Shown here: piece after piece, positions 53,489-62,375 of the stretch
Position numbering within the stretch: position 1 is the stretch's first letter
How the letters are laid out: every line of letters starts with the position of its first letter
Source of the DNA: Butyrivibrio hungatei NK4A153
Lineage (GTDB): Bacteria; Bacillota; Clostridia; Lachnospirales; Lachnospiraceae
Direction: 5' to 3'
DNA: 64,000 bases
Assembly (NCBI RefSeq): GCF_000424465.1
Contig: NZ_AUJY01000012.1
Coordinates: 124,001 to 188,000 of the forward strand
Made by a program: the position numbers and the translations under genes
The notes under the pieces: generated by a model
The model's input: the letters and a program-made list of their open reading frames with translations, nothing else
Told to the model about the DNA's origin: nothing
Databases searched by the model: none

Positions 53489-55873
53489 ATGTTTGAGATT
53501 ATAGAGAAGTATCAACTGGATATTATGCTGGGCCTTTCCTCTACGTGTATGGCATTTGCATTTCTGTTGTTCTTTACGCAGTTTCTGGAGAAAAAAAGAA
53601 GATTGATAATTTTTACTGTAGAGTCATCTGCGGCAATTCTTATCTTCTTCGATCGTTTGTCGTATATCTATTCCGGAAATACGACAATGACGGGATATAT
53701 TATGGTCAGGCTCAGTAATTTCCTTGTATTTGCGATGACTCCGGTGGTTATATTGGGACTGAATCTTTACATAGTCGATCTGCTGAGGGTTGAAGCAAAT
53801 CAAAAAACTATGCTCAAAAGACTTAGATTTGTGAATATTGCGGCAATTGTACAGATAATGTTTGTAGTAATCTCGCATTTTACCGGATGGATCTATTACA
53901 TTGATGAAAGAAATATATATAACAGAGGATCGCTGTTTTTGCTGTGTTACATTATGCCTGTGCTGTGTCCGCTTATACAGTTAACGGTTATACTAGAGTT
54001 TCAAAAGGCTATAAGCAGATTGGCACGCGTTTCTATCGTGACCTGCATATTTGCGCCTATCATAGCGGGAATTATTCAGATATTTGCGTTTGGAATATCT
54101 ATTGTTGATATTTTCATGGTTCTGGTTGCGATCTTCTTGTATGTATTTAGCTATATCGATGTAAACCGTGCGGTAATAAGGGCACACAAGATCGAGATAG
54201 GCGAGCTGAAGGACGGAGAAAAGCGCATGAAGCGTCTGTTTGACCAGACAACATCAGCTCTTGTAAAAGCAATAGAAAATAAAGACGAATATGCACAAGG
54301 CCATTCCCAAAGAGTTGCTGATATTGCAAAAGAGATCGCAATGCGCTCGGGCATGGATGAACAGAAGTGTGAAGGCGTGTACTATGCAGCGCTTCTCCAC
54401 GATATAGGTATGGTCGGAATTCCTGACAGTATTATTGAGAAGCAGAAAGATCTTACAGAGGATGAACAAAAGATACTTAAGAAGAAGCCGATAATAAGCG
54501 GCGAGATCTTGGCAGATATCAAGGAATATCCGTATCTGCGGGACGGGGTTCTTTACAGCAATGAAAAGTATGACGGCAGTGGTTATCCTGAGGGACTTAA
54601 GGGAGAAGAAATTCCCGATGTTGCAAGGATCATTGCGGTTGCGGATGCGTATGTCTCCATGACTTCGAATAAAAGGTACCGTGAACCGCTTCCGTATATC
54701 ATGGTCAGGCAGGAATTTGTTGAGATGTCCGGAACGCAGTTCGATCCTGTCTATTCCAAGATAATGCTCCATATAATGGATAGAGAAAACTCGTGTAAAA
54801 AAGACGACAGAGTTATGGATTCTGAGATTGTCTGCAGGGCATACAAGGAGCAGGTTTCTCTTGGAGTTCATATAACAGATGTTGTAAAGAAGATATATTT
54901 TGACTGCGATCAGCTTGAACTTAAGGAAGGGGAATATTCATCGCCTTCGATTATTTTGTTTGATTCCTATGACAAGCGATTTCATAAGAGCATAAAAGCA
55001 ATAAACGCATACAGATATCTGGAGTACGGAGAAATCTGGCCGGACGGACATTATGTTTCAACTGCGGCAAGGAATATGAAAATTGAAGTAGTTGAGATTC
55101 CGGAAAAAAAGAAAAAGCGAAGGGCTGTAAAGAAGGAGAAGAAAAAAGGGCAGTATGAGATAGGAATGGCCAAATATGACGATCACATAACGCTTGAGAT
55201 GAAGTACATGAATCACAAGGTCAAGGCGGTCATATCTCTTCAAGACAATACCAAAGAAGCATATATTGGTATTACGGGTGAAAATTGCCATATAAAAAAT
55301 ATTATTGTTGAAGAGACCGGCAAAAAAATCGGCGAAGGTGATATAGAGCGAATTTCAGATGTTATAAGATATACAGATCGTATCGAGTCTGACCTTCCTA
55401 ATATCCAGATTGACAGGACAAGGTCTGCATATACTGAAGGAATCGAGCTTGAAGATGAGGTAAGGCTTTATTTCCATTCCATGAGCCTTCCGGCAGCCAA
55501 TCTTGTGTGGCATTGTCCTTATATCGTGCTGTTTTATTCCTCGGACGGTAAGGTTGGAGGCGAGGATTATCGTGAATACGCAATGATAAAGATAAACGGC
55601 GAAGTGTCGGGCGATGAAGATATTGCGGAAAACAAAGTATTTATGAAGAAAAATGAGAATTTTAAAGGTTGGGAAAAATGGAAAGAAGAGACAAAGGAAG
55701 GCATAGACTGTTTTGTACTCTTTGAAAGACATGGAAATAAGATTACAACGGAGACGGAAAATCTTGGTATTGCCATAGAAAATACGACCACCTTCCACGG
55801 TGAATATGATGAAGTTTATGTGGCACTTACGGGTGATGAAGTCGCAATTACGGATATCCGCATTATGAAATAA
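53489..55873 (+). CDS. 7TM-type HD-GYP phosphodiesterase with long C-terminal extension
   Basis: The 794-residue protein has about seven N-terminal membrane helices (residues 10-230). A linker leads to an HD-GYP domain with EYAQGHSQRVADIAKE, ALLHDIGMVGIPDS (HD near 302), KYDGSGYPEGLKGEEIPD (GYP near 362) and SGTQFDP. After about residue 450 comes a 340-residue extension with a very basic stretch (KKKKRRAVKKEKKK near 540) and aromatic beta-rich segments, unknown to me. ATG 53489 has AAGGAG at good distance; the GTG at 53483 is too close. It lies 18 nt after the receiver gene, so all are probably one operon. Confidence 0.85.
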   Translation: MFEIIEKYQLDIMLGLSSTCMAFAFLLFFTQFLEKKRRLIIFTVESSAAILIFFDRLSYIYSGNTTMTGYIMVRLSNFLVFAMTPVVILGLNLYIVDLLRVEANQKTMLKRLRFVNIAAIVQIMFVVISHFTGWIYYIDERNIYNRGSLFLLCYIMPVLCPLIQLTVILEFQKAISRLARVSIVTCIFAPIIAGIIQIFAFGISIVDIFMVLVAIFLYVFSYIDVNRAVIRAHKIEIGELKDGEKRMKRLFDQTTSALVKAIENKDEYAQGHSQRVADIAKEIAMRSGMDEQKCEGVYYAALLHDIGMVGIPDSIIEKQKDLTEDEQKILKKKPIISGEILADIKEYPYLRDGVLYSNEKYDGSGYPEGLKGEEIPDVARIIAVADAYVSMTSNKRYREPLPYIMVRQEFVEMSGTQFDPVYSKIMLHIMDRENSCKKDDRVMDSEIVCRAYKEQVSLGVHITDVVKKIYFDCDQLELKEGEYSSPSIILFDSYDKRFHKSIKAINAYRYLEYGEIWPDGHYVSTAARNMKIEVVEIPEKKKKRRAVKKEKKKGQYEIGMAKYDDHITLEMKYMNHKVKAVISLQDNTKEAYIGITGENCHIKNIIVEETGKKIGEGDIERISDVIRYTDRIESDLPNIQIDRTRSAYTEGIELEDEVRLYFHSMSLPAANLVWHCPYIVLFYSSDGKVGGEDYREYAMIKINGEVSGDEDIAENKVFMKKNENFKGWEKWKEETKEGIDCFVLFERHGNKITTETENLGIAIENTTTFHGEYDEVYVALTGDEVAITDIRIMK

Positions 55874-55988
55874 CAAGATATGCATAATATTTGATAGAAT
55901 GTTCATAAAAATTTTAATGAATATGAGATGCGGGGGTGATAGAATAATCTGCATATCAGAATGCAACAAAAAGTAACAAGAAGAACGA

Positions 55989-57011
55989 ATGAAAGAACAG
56001 ATAGTAACGAATAGATTAAAAGAAATGGACATATATAAAGCTATAGCGATCATCATGGTTGTTTATGGTCATGTAGCTTCAAATACGGTAGGAGTGTATT
56101 CGGGTTTTATCAGCTTTGTGCACATGCCGATCTTCTATTTTGTGAGCGGTTTTTTCCTGTATAAGGAACTTAAGAAGTATTCGGAAAAAGAGCTTGTGAA
56201 AAAGAAGTGCTTGCGATTGATCGTTCCGTATATTACATGGTCATTCGTCGCCTTTATGGCAAACGCTGTGGTAACAGTAGCGGGAAAAGGCATGGATATG
56301 GGCATTCTCATAGATGATGCCGTGCAGATATTTATATATGCAAGAAGTGTGTGGTTTTTTATTCAGCTCTTTTTTGCACATATGCTTTTTATACTGATCC
56401 ACAAAGTGACGGACAAGAAGGCGCTGAGAGCGGCTTTGAATATAGGCATATGGGCGCTTTTGATTATCTTTTGCACTACGGAAATTTTCTGTATGTGGAA
56501 AATTAAATGGCTGTATGGCTTTTTGCTTCTGGGGTATGTATGCGGCGAATATGATGTGCTCCCTAAGATTGGGACGATCAAGCCGAAAATGCGGGGCGCT
56601 ATATTTATCTTTTGCCTTGCAGGATGGATAGCGGTTACGGTTATGGCTTCCGGATGCTATTCAACGGACCTTGTCTACGGCTTTGACGATATGCCATTTT
56701 CGTTTAAGACGTTTGGAATTGAACTTTCTGTCTGGGCATGCGGACTTTTGGGTATGACTACGATATATTTTGTGAGCCGTTTTATTGCCGGATTCAGAAT
56801 TTTTGATATACTGTACCGGATGGGAAGCTATACTTTGGATATATATGTGGGCCATATGCTTCTTTTGTTTGTAATAAAAAGGATAACTATGCCTCAGGAT
56901 CTTGTATTTGTATTATCGTTTATTATTGCGTTTTTCTTTATAAGTGTGCCGCTTTACGTATTGTCAAAATATTTTTTGAGAAAAATAGAACTATACAGAA
57001 TGGTCACATAA
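55989..57011 (+). CDS. Acyltransferase 3 family membrane protein
   Basis: The 340-residue protein has about ten hydrophobic helices and the acyltransferase-3 N-terminus EMDIYKAIAIIMVVYGHVASN, including the essential His. FVHMPIFYFVSGFF follows. These enzymes O-acylate surface sugars or polysaccharides using cytoplasmic acyl-CoA. The C-terminal SYTLDIYVGHMLLLF matches the family. It lies after the signalling genes, but the 115-nt gap and GAACGA-rich leader do not show a shared transcript. Substrate is unknown. Confidence 0.82.
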   Translation: MKEQIVTNRLKEMDIYKAIAIIMVVYGHVASNTVGVYSGFISFVHMPIFYFVSGFFLYKELKKYSEKELVKKKCLRLIVPYITWSFVAFMANAVVTVAGKGMDMGILIDDAVQIFIYARSVWFFIQLFFAHMLFILIHKVTDKKALRAALNIGIWALLIIFCTTEIFCMWKIKWLYGFLLLGYVCGEYDVLPKIGTIKPKMRGAIFIFCLAGWIAVTVMASGCYSTDLVYGFDDMPFSFKTFGIELSVWACGLLGMTTIYFVSRFIAGFRIFDILYRMGSYTLDIYVGHMLLLFVIKRITMPQDLVFVLSFIIAFFFISVPLYVLSKYFLRKIELYRMVT

Positions 57012-57102
57012 TTGCCAAAATATATGGGTGTTCAGAATAGTAGAAAAATAAGCGAATAACGGTAGGGGAACCGGCTTATTGGTTAATGGAAAGGGTGAAA
57101 TT

Positions 57103-57627
57103 ATGTATAGGACAGTAAAAAAGAAGTATATCATTACAATGCTTCTTATATCGGTAGCATGCGCGTTTTTGTTCGCAGGATGCGGGAATGGCGGAGCGGA
57201 AGATCTTTATCTTAGCAAGGTGAGCTACGTTGTTTGCCCGGTGGACGGTCAGGATATCGATATGTATGTAGTGTCATCGGATTGTTCGGTGATACATTAT
57301 TTGATAAGAGCAACCGATGACCTTGATATCAAGGAGCTCTTTGAAGGCAAATTCCCTGAAGGGGGATTTTCAAGCGAAAGGCAGCAGATAACCGAACAGG
57401 ACTGGGAGAAGCTCCAAAGCGTAGTGAATGAGACGGAGTTTATCTATTTGCCCGGTGAAGTGTCAGATTCCGAGATGGCAGCCGATTCAGGCAGCAGCTA
57501 TATAGAGATAAAGACGGATATGATAAAGCACCTGGCCGGCGGGCATAATGCAGGCTTTGGCAGAGATAAGGCGAATAAGAAATACAGGAGCGTCGCTGAT
57601 GTGCTTAACACTGCGCTGGGTAACTGA
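57103..57627 (+). CDS. Hypothetical lipoprotein
   Basis: The 174-residue protein has a lipoprotein signal (MYRTVKKKYIITMLLISVA with lipobox LFAGC, Cys near residue 24) and a small globular body. I recognise no domain. AAAGGGTG precedes the ATG at 57103, and an ATG 24 nt upstream lacks a site. A strong terminator follows. It stands between the acyltransferase and alcohol dehydrogenase genes with no evident functional link. Confidence 0.6.
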   Translation: MYRTVKKKYIITMLLISVACAFLFAGCGNGGAEDLYLSKVSYVVCPVDGQDIDMYVVSSDCSVIHYLIRATDDLDIKELFEGKFPEGGFSSERQQITEQDWEKLQSVVNETEFIYLPGEVSDSEMAADSGSSYIEIKTDMIKHLAGGHNAGFGRDKANKKYRSVADVLNTALGN

Positions 57628-57673
57628 CGGCCTGAGGTTATACTTTTTTATAAAAAAAGAAATGATAGTAGAA

Positions 57674-57703
57674 GGAAGCTTTGTGAAAAGAGCTTCCTTT
57701 TTT
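57674..57703 (+). terminator. Intrinsic terminator after the lipoprotein gene
   Basis: GGAAGCT (57674-57680) pairs with AGCTTCC (57691-57697), followed by six T. Confidence 0.88.
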
Positions 57704-57732
57704 GTGCGCTCATTTTTTAAAATACAGAAAAG

Positions 57733-57784
57733 TGCACATAAATATACGAATAACAATTGACTGTATGTGCATTTTTCATATAAG
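57733..57784 (+). promoter_or_regulatory. Promoter with inverted-repeat operator for the alcohol dehydrogenase gene
   Basis: TTGACT (57757-57762), a 16-nt spacer and TATAAG (57779-57784) form a good sigma-A promoter. TGCACATA (57733-57740) and TATGTGCA (57764-57771) are exact inverted repeats; the first lies upstream of the -35, the second inside the spacer. This looks like a repressor site. Confidence 0.6.
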
Positions 57785-57835
57785 ATGATATCAACACTCA
57801 ATTTTGCATAATTAAATAAAGGAGGAGAACATCTT

Positions 57836-58915
57836 ATGGAGCAGAAGACAATGAAGGGTTTTGCAATGCTTAAGATCGGTGAGGTCGGATGGATTACAAA
57901 AGACGTTCCGAAGTGTGGACCGCTCGATGCAATCTGCAAACCGCTTGCCATTGCAATATGTACTTCAGATGTGCATACGGTATGGGAAGGTGCTGTTGGT
58001 GATCGTCATAACATGATCCTTGGTCATGAAGGTTGTGCGGAAGTTGTGGAAGTAGGTGAACTTGTTAAGGACTTTAAGCCCGGTGACAGAGTTTTGGTAC
58101 CTGCTATCACACCCGATTGGAGTTCGCTTGAGGCTCAGGCCGGATATTCCATGCACTCAGGTGGAATGCTTGCAGGATGGAAGTTCTCCAACTTTAAAGA
58201 TGGCTTGGATTCAGAGTTTTTCCACGTTAATGATGCGGACGGAAACCTTGCACATATGCCGGAAAACATCAACATTGTAGATGCATGTATGCTTTCTGAT
58301 ATGGTTCCCACAGGATTCCACGGAGTAGAGCTTGCAGATGTTCAGTTTGGTGATACCGTTCTTGTAATCGGTATCGGTCCCGTAGGACTTATGAGTGTAG
58401 CCGGGGCGTCACTACGAGGTGCGTCAAGGATCATTGCTGTAGGAACACGTCCTAAATGTGTGGAAGCAGCTAAGAAGTACGGTGCAACCGACTTTATAAA
58501 TTACAAAAACGGATCTATAGAAGATCAGGTTATGGAACTTACATCAGGAAAAGGTGTAGATAGAGTAGTTATCGCGGGTGGTAATGTCGATACTTTTGAG
58601 TCGGCAGTTAAATCGGTTAAGCCCGGCGGACTTATCGGTAACGTTAACTACCTCGGAAGCGGTGACTATATCAGCATTCCCAGAACCGACTGGGGTGTTG
58701 GAATGGGACACAAGCAGATCCGTGGAGGACTTATGCCGGGTGGAAGACTTCGTATGGAGAAACTAGGGGCATTGGTATCTTCAGGAAGACTTGATGTAAG
58801 CCCGCTTGCAACACATATATTTGAAGGATGGGATCACATTCCCGAGGCATTGCAGCTCATGAAAGATAAGCCGGCAGACCTTATCAAGCCGGTTGTAAAG
58901 CTCGTAAAAGAGTAA
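57836..58915 (+). CDS. NADP-dependent secondary alcohol dehydrogenase (isopropanol type)
   Basis: The 359-residue zinc enzyme closely resembles Clostridium beijerinckii isopropanol dehydrogenase throughout: GFAMLKIGEVGWI, AICTSDVHTVWEGAVGDRHN, LGHEGCAEVVEVG, AGWKFSNFKDGLDSEFFHVNDAD. The predicted catalytic zinc ligands are Cys42, His64 and Asp155. The coenzyme loop reads VGTRPKCVEAAKKYGA; the Thr-Arg pair corresponds to the Ser-Arg pair that gives NADP preference. It therefore probably interconverts ketones such as acetone or butanone and secondary alcohols in fermentation. AAGGAGGAG precedes the ATG. It is flanked by terminators and is monocistronic. Confidence 0.92.
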   Translation: MEQKTMKGFAMLKIGEVGWITKDVPKCGPLDAICKPLAIAICTSDVHTVWEGAVGDRHNMILGHEGCAEVVEVGELVKDFKPGDRVLVPAITPDWSSLEAQAGYSMHSGGMLAGWKFSNFKDGLDSEFFHVNDADGNLAHMPENINIVDACMLSDMVPTGFHGVELADVQFGDTVLVIGIGPVGLMSVAGASLRGASRIIAVGTRPKCVEAAKKYGATDFINYKNGSIEDQVMELTSGKGVDRVVIAGGNVDTFESAVKSVKPGGLIGNVNYLGSGDYISIPRTDWGVGMGHKQIRGGLMPGGRLRMEKLGALVSSGRLDVSPLATHIFEGWDHIPEALQLMKDKPADLIKPVVKLVKE

Positions 58916-58940
58916 TGATTATTTTTGGTTAAAAAACATA

Positions 58941-58977
58941 GGGCAGTCGCAGATTTTTAAAGTTTGCGACTGCTCTT
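58941..58977 (+). terminator. Intrinsic terminator after the alcohol dehydrogenase gene
   Basis: GCAGTCGCA (58943-58951) pairs perfectly with TGCGACTGC (58965-58973); a short T-rich end follows. Confidence 0.75.
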
Positions 58978-59103
58978 GCTGAGAGAACCTGCTGAGGTTT
59001 TTTTGAGGCTGGTTCGAACGTCTTACGGCGAACGAAGTGAGAGCGGAAGTTCCTTATACCCTTATTAAGAAGGAGAATACGCCGACGCACCGGCGATGAT
59101 CAT

Positions 59104-60078
59104 ATGAAAGTACTGATAGTTACAGGCTTTTTGGGAGCCGGAAAGACCACATTTATAAAAGAGTTGTTAAAGCATACTAATCGCTATACTGCGGTTCTGG
59201 AGAATGAATTCGGCGATACAAATCTGGACAGCCGCGAAATTTCAGGCTCTACAGATAATAAGGATATGCAGGTTCTTGAGTTCATGGAAGGCTGTGTTTG
59301 CTGCAGCAAGAAAGATTCTTTTTTGTACTCAATCCTTACAGTATCAACGGGAATCGCACCCGAGTATCTGATCGTAGAACCGTCGGGCGTTGCCAAACTG
59401 AGTAATATTCTTGCCGGCCTTGAAAAAGTTAGGTACGAGAAAATTATTCCGGTGAGTCCGATTGTAATAGTATCTGCGAAGTCTTTTTTGGCAAATCTTC
59501 ATGAGTACAGGGAGCTTATGCGAGACCAGATTTTGAACGCGGGGCACGTAATCTTCTCAAAGACTGAGGGAATGGATGCTGATGAGCTGGAAGAAGTAAA
59601 GAAGCAGATAAGAGAGATAAATCCCGATGCGAAGATAACGGAATCTTACCAAGATGGCAAGAGCGAGGATTGGTGGACGGAGGTTATGTCGGATGAGGAA
59701 GCGCACGCAGTCGGTGACGGCGTGGATGAAGGTGCAGATAATAGTGGGCAGCAGGCTTTTGAGCAGATGACGACTGGATGCATCGAATTTCCTGCAATTG
59801 GTGAATTTGTGAGATTTTGCGAGAGCTTGCTTTCGGGGAATTACGGCGATATAGCTCGCGCCAAAGGTGTTGTTAAAGTGGGCGATGAAGCTCTTCGTTT
59901 CGACATCGCCGACAATTCATACGTGATCACAGGCGGAGAAGAGCCTTTCCAATCAGTATTTATCGGATCTAGCATAGAGCGGGAGAAACTGCTTACAGAT
60001 CATGCGAAGTATTCACTCGCGCAAAATATGTCGAAGAAGGTTGCAGATAAGGGCTATACAAAGATAAGACCAAGGTGA
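59104..60078 (+). CDS. CobW/P47K family GTP-binding metallochaperone-like protein
   Basis: The 324-residue protein has the G3E GTPase P-loop GFLGAGKTTFIKEL, the Zn/Co-binding-type motif EGCVCC (residues near 60), the Asp/Gly region IVEPSGVAKL and the lineage-typical NAGHVIFSKTEG guanine-recognition segment. The C-terminal half is acidic (GDGVDEGADNSG) and poorly conserved. Family members deliver metals such as zinc or cobalt, or act in nitrile hydratase and corrinoid protein assembly. No metal transporter or zinc-regulated gene is adjacent, so the partner is unknown. AAGGAG lies about 29 nt upstream, rather far. Confidence 0.88.
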   Translation: MKVLIVTGFLGAGKTTFIKELLKHTNRYTAVLENEFGDTNLDSREISGSTDNKDMQVLEFMEGCVCCSKKDSFLYSILTVSTGIAPEYLIVEPSGVAKLSNILAGLEKVRYEKIIPVSPIVIVSAKSFLANLHEYRELMRDQILNAGHVIFSKTEGMDADELEEVKKQIREINPDAKITESYQDGKSEDWWTEVMSDEEAHAVGDGVDEGADNSGQQAFEQMTTGCIEFPAIGEFVRFCESLLSGNYGDIARAKGVVKVGDEALRFDIADNSYVITGGEEPFQSVFIGSSIEREKLLTDHAKYSLAQNMSKKVADKGYTKIRPR

Positions 60079-60116
60079 TATAGTCTGTTATTAAAGAGAC
60101 ATCTTAGGGGGACGAC

Positions 60117-61421
60117 ATGAATAACAAGACTAATTATATTTCTTTCTGGTTAAGCCAAGCTGTCTCAGAACTTGGAAGTATGATGACAAGCTATGCGCTT
60201 ATCATTTGGGCCTATCAGCAGAGTAGGTCCGTTATGCAGGTATCTCTGCTCACTTTTTTCACTTTTGCACCAAAGGCAATAACAAGCTTTTTTATAGGCG
60301 GATTTGTGGATCGCCATGATAAGAAAAAAATCATCATGCTTACGGATACGGCTTCTGCGCTTTGTTCCGTTATTGTATGTGTGCTTCTTTATACACAGAA
60401 AATGAACTTGTCGTATATATATGTTATAAATATTGTGCTGGGCGTCATGGAAGCTATACAATCACCGGCTTCATCAGTAGCGCTAGGCTTGATCGTACCT
60501 GAGGATAAGTATGAGAAGATCAGCGGATTAAGTTCTATATCAGAGAATGTAAGCGTTGTGCTTTATCCAATGCTTGCCAGTGCTTTGATGGGATTTTTTG
60601 GAATTGCGTCTGTGCTTATGTTTGATATAGCGACATTCCTTTTTGCAATCACAGTAATGTTCTTTGTTATACAGATTCCCAAGGAAAGTGACCCCGAGGA
60701 AGAAGAGGGAATGTTTGACGGTTTCTTTGGCGGAGTGAAGTTTTTGAAAGAGAACAAAGGAGTCCTCTATATCATCATCTGCATGACCTTAATGAATTTC
60801 CTTTCACGTTTATCTTATGAAAATATTTTGTCACCTATGATTCTTGCAAGAAGCAATGACAATGAAATGGTACTTGGCATTGTAACGTCATTCATCGGAG
60901 CAGGTGGAATTGTTGGAGGAGTTTTGGTTAGCACATTGAAAATGCCGAAGAACAAAGTGAAGATGCTGTTTTATTCCGCAGCGCTTTCATTCGCATTCGG
61001 CGATTTGCTCATGGCATTTGGACAGAATGTTTTTGTATGGAGCATTGCAGGAATTGCGGCAAGTTTGCCGATTCCGTTTACTATGGCGGCGCAGTCGGTA
61101 CTGATATATACAAATGTGCGCGAAGATATACAGGGCAGAGTGTTTGCGGTAAGGAATGCGATGAAGTTTGCTGCAATCCCTATGGGAATCTTGCTGGGCG
61201 GCGCGCTGTCTGAGTACCTCTTTGAACCATTTGTAAATAGTGGAACGGAAGTATCCTCTATGATTGTACGTTTGCTTGGAAATACAGACGGAACCGGAAT
61301 GGCGATTATGTTCTTGTGTACCGGCATTACAGGATTTGCAAGCTGCATGTTGCTTTCAAGAAGTAAGCAGGTAAAAGAACTGTCTATGCCTGTGGAGGAA
61401 GATGAGACTCAAGCAGCATAA
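60117..61421 (+). CDS. MFS transporter
   Basis: The 434-residue protein has twelve predicted hydrophobic segments, the MFS motif GGFVDRHDKKKIIMLTD after helix 2 and an IPFTMAAQSVLIYTNVREDIQGRVFAVR segment in the second half. It resembles macrolide-efflux (MefA-like) or other drug-efflux members, but the substrate cannot be told. GGGGGACGAC precedes the ATG. A strong terminator follows. The CobW gene upstream is separated by 38 nt and may be cotranscribed. Confidence 0.88.
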   Translation: MNNKTNYISFWLSQAVSELGSMMTSYALIIWAYQQSRSVMQVSLLTFFTFAPKAITSFFIGGFVDRHDKKKIIMLTDTASALCSVIVCVLLYTQKMNLSYIYVINIVLGVMEAIQSPASSVALGLIVPEDKYEKISGLSSISENVSVVLYPMLASALMGFFGIASVLMFDIATFLFAITVMFFVIQIPKESDPEEEEGMFDGFFGGVKFLKENKGVLYIIICMTLMNFLSRLSYENILSPMILARSNDNEMVLGIVTSFIGAGGIVGGVLVSTLKMPKNKVKMLFYSAALSFAFGDLLMAFGQNVFVWSIAGIAASLPIPFTMAAQSVLIYTNVREDIQGRVFAVRNAMKFAAIPMGILLGGALSEYLFEPFVNSGTEVSSMIVRLLGNTDGTGMAIMFLCTGITGFASCMLLSRSKQVKELSMPVEEDETQAA

Positions 61422-61470
61422 GAGGAACGCAATATGGTCCAAAGGGATGTGGTTAATGGACCACTGATGA

Positions 61471-61520
61471 AAGGGATAATTGGCTATAGTATTTTATAGC
61501 TGATTATCCCTTCTTTTTTT
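61471..61520 (+). terminator. Strong intrinsic terminator after the MFS gene
   Basis: AAGGGATAATTGGCTATA pairs with TATAGCTGATTATCCCTT (one mismatch pair), followed by TTTTTTT. Confidence 0.92.
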
Positions 61521-61640
61521 GATCAAATAAGCGGAATTCCCCATCTTAAACAATTCTTAAAGATTTCCCCTATTGGAACTTAAAAATTTTTTCAATACAA
61601 TGTATCTATGATTAATCATTGAAAATATATGGGAGAAAAA

Positions 61641-62375
61641 ATGAACAATATTCTTATTTGTGATGATGAAAAGGACATCGTATCCGCGCTTAGGATTTAC
61701 CTTGAAAGTGAAGGCATGAGTGTTACGGCGGCTTATAACGGAAAAGAAGCGCTTGAAATAATGCAGAGTCCTATCGGAAATGACATTCATCTTATCCTTA
61801 TGGATGTGATGATGCCTGAGATGGACGGAATAACTGCAATGGCAGAGATCAGAAGGATATCCAATGTACCTATAATCATGCTCACTGCAAAAAGTGAGGA
61901 TGCAGATAAAGTTGTGGGGCTGACGGTCGGAGCAGATGACTATGTTACCAAGCCGTTTAATCAGGTTGAGCTTATGGCGAGAGTAAAATCCCAGATTCGT
62001 CGTTATACAATGCTTGGGGCTAAAGGGACTTCGGAAGTAATAACAAATACAGACATGATCACTATCGGCGGTATCGAATTAAATGATAAGGCAAAAGAAG
62101 TAACGCTGGATGGAAATCCTGTTTCGCTCACTCCCTTGGAATATGACATATTGAAACTATTGATGACTCATCCGGGTGAAGTTTTTTCTCCAAAAGAAAT
62201 ATATACAAGTGTCTGGAAAGAAAACATGATAGGCGCCGAAAGTACGGTAGCTGTTCATATCAGACATCTTAGAGAGAAATTGGAATATGACAGTACAGAT
62301 CCCAGATATTTAATAGCTGTCTGGGGGCGAGGATATAAGATTGAGAAGGGAACACCTCGGGAAAGGAAAGTGTAA
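61641..62375 (+). CDS. OmpR-family response regulator
   Basis: The 244-residue protein has an ILICDDEKDIV acidic pair, phosphoacceptor in LILMDVMMPEMDG, VPIIMLTAKSE and YVTKPFNQ, followed by a winged helix (VSLTPLEYDILKLLMTHPG, AVHIRHLREKLE, AVWGRGYKIEKG). TGGGAGAA supports the ATG at 61641. The stop overlaps the start of the lipoprotein gene (TAATG). The downstream membrane protein is the expected sensor partner, but its kinase part is beyond the window. Confidence 0.92.
   Translation: MNNILICDDEKDIVSALRIYLESEGMSVTAAYNGKEALEIMQSPIGNDIHLILMDVMMPEMDGITAMAEIRRISNVPIIMLTAKSEDADKVVGLTVGADDYVTKPFNQVELMARVKSQIRRYTMLGAKGTSEVITNTDMITIGGIELNDKAKEVTLDGNPVSLTPLEYDILKLLMTHPGEVFSPKEIYTSVWKENMIGAESTVAVHIRHLREKLEYDSTDPRYLIAVWGRGYKIEKGTPRERKV

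Noticed and set aside
59011..59019. tRNA T-loop-like GGTTCGAAC
   Set aside because: No acceptor stem, anticodon stem or D-loop can be built around it.
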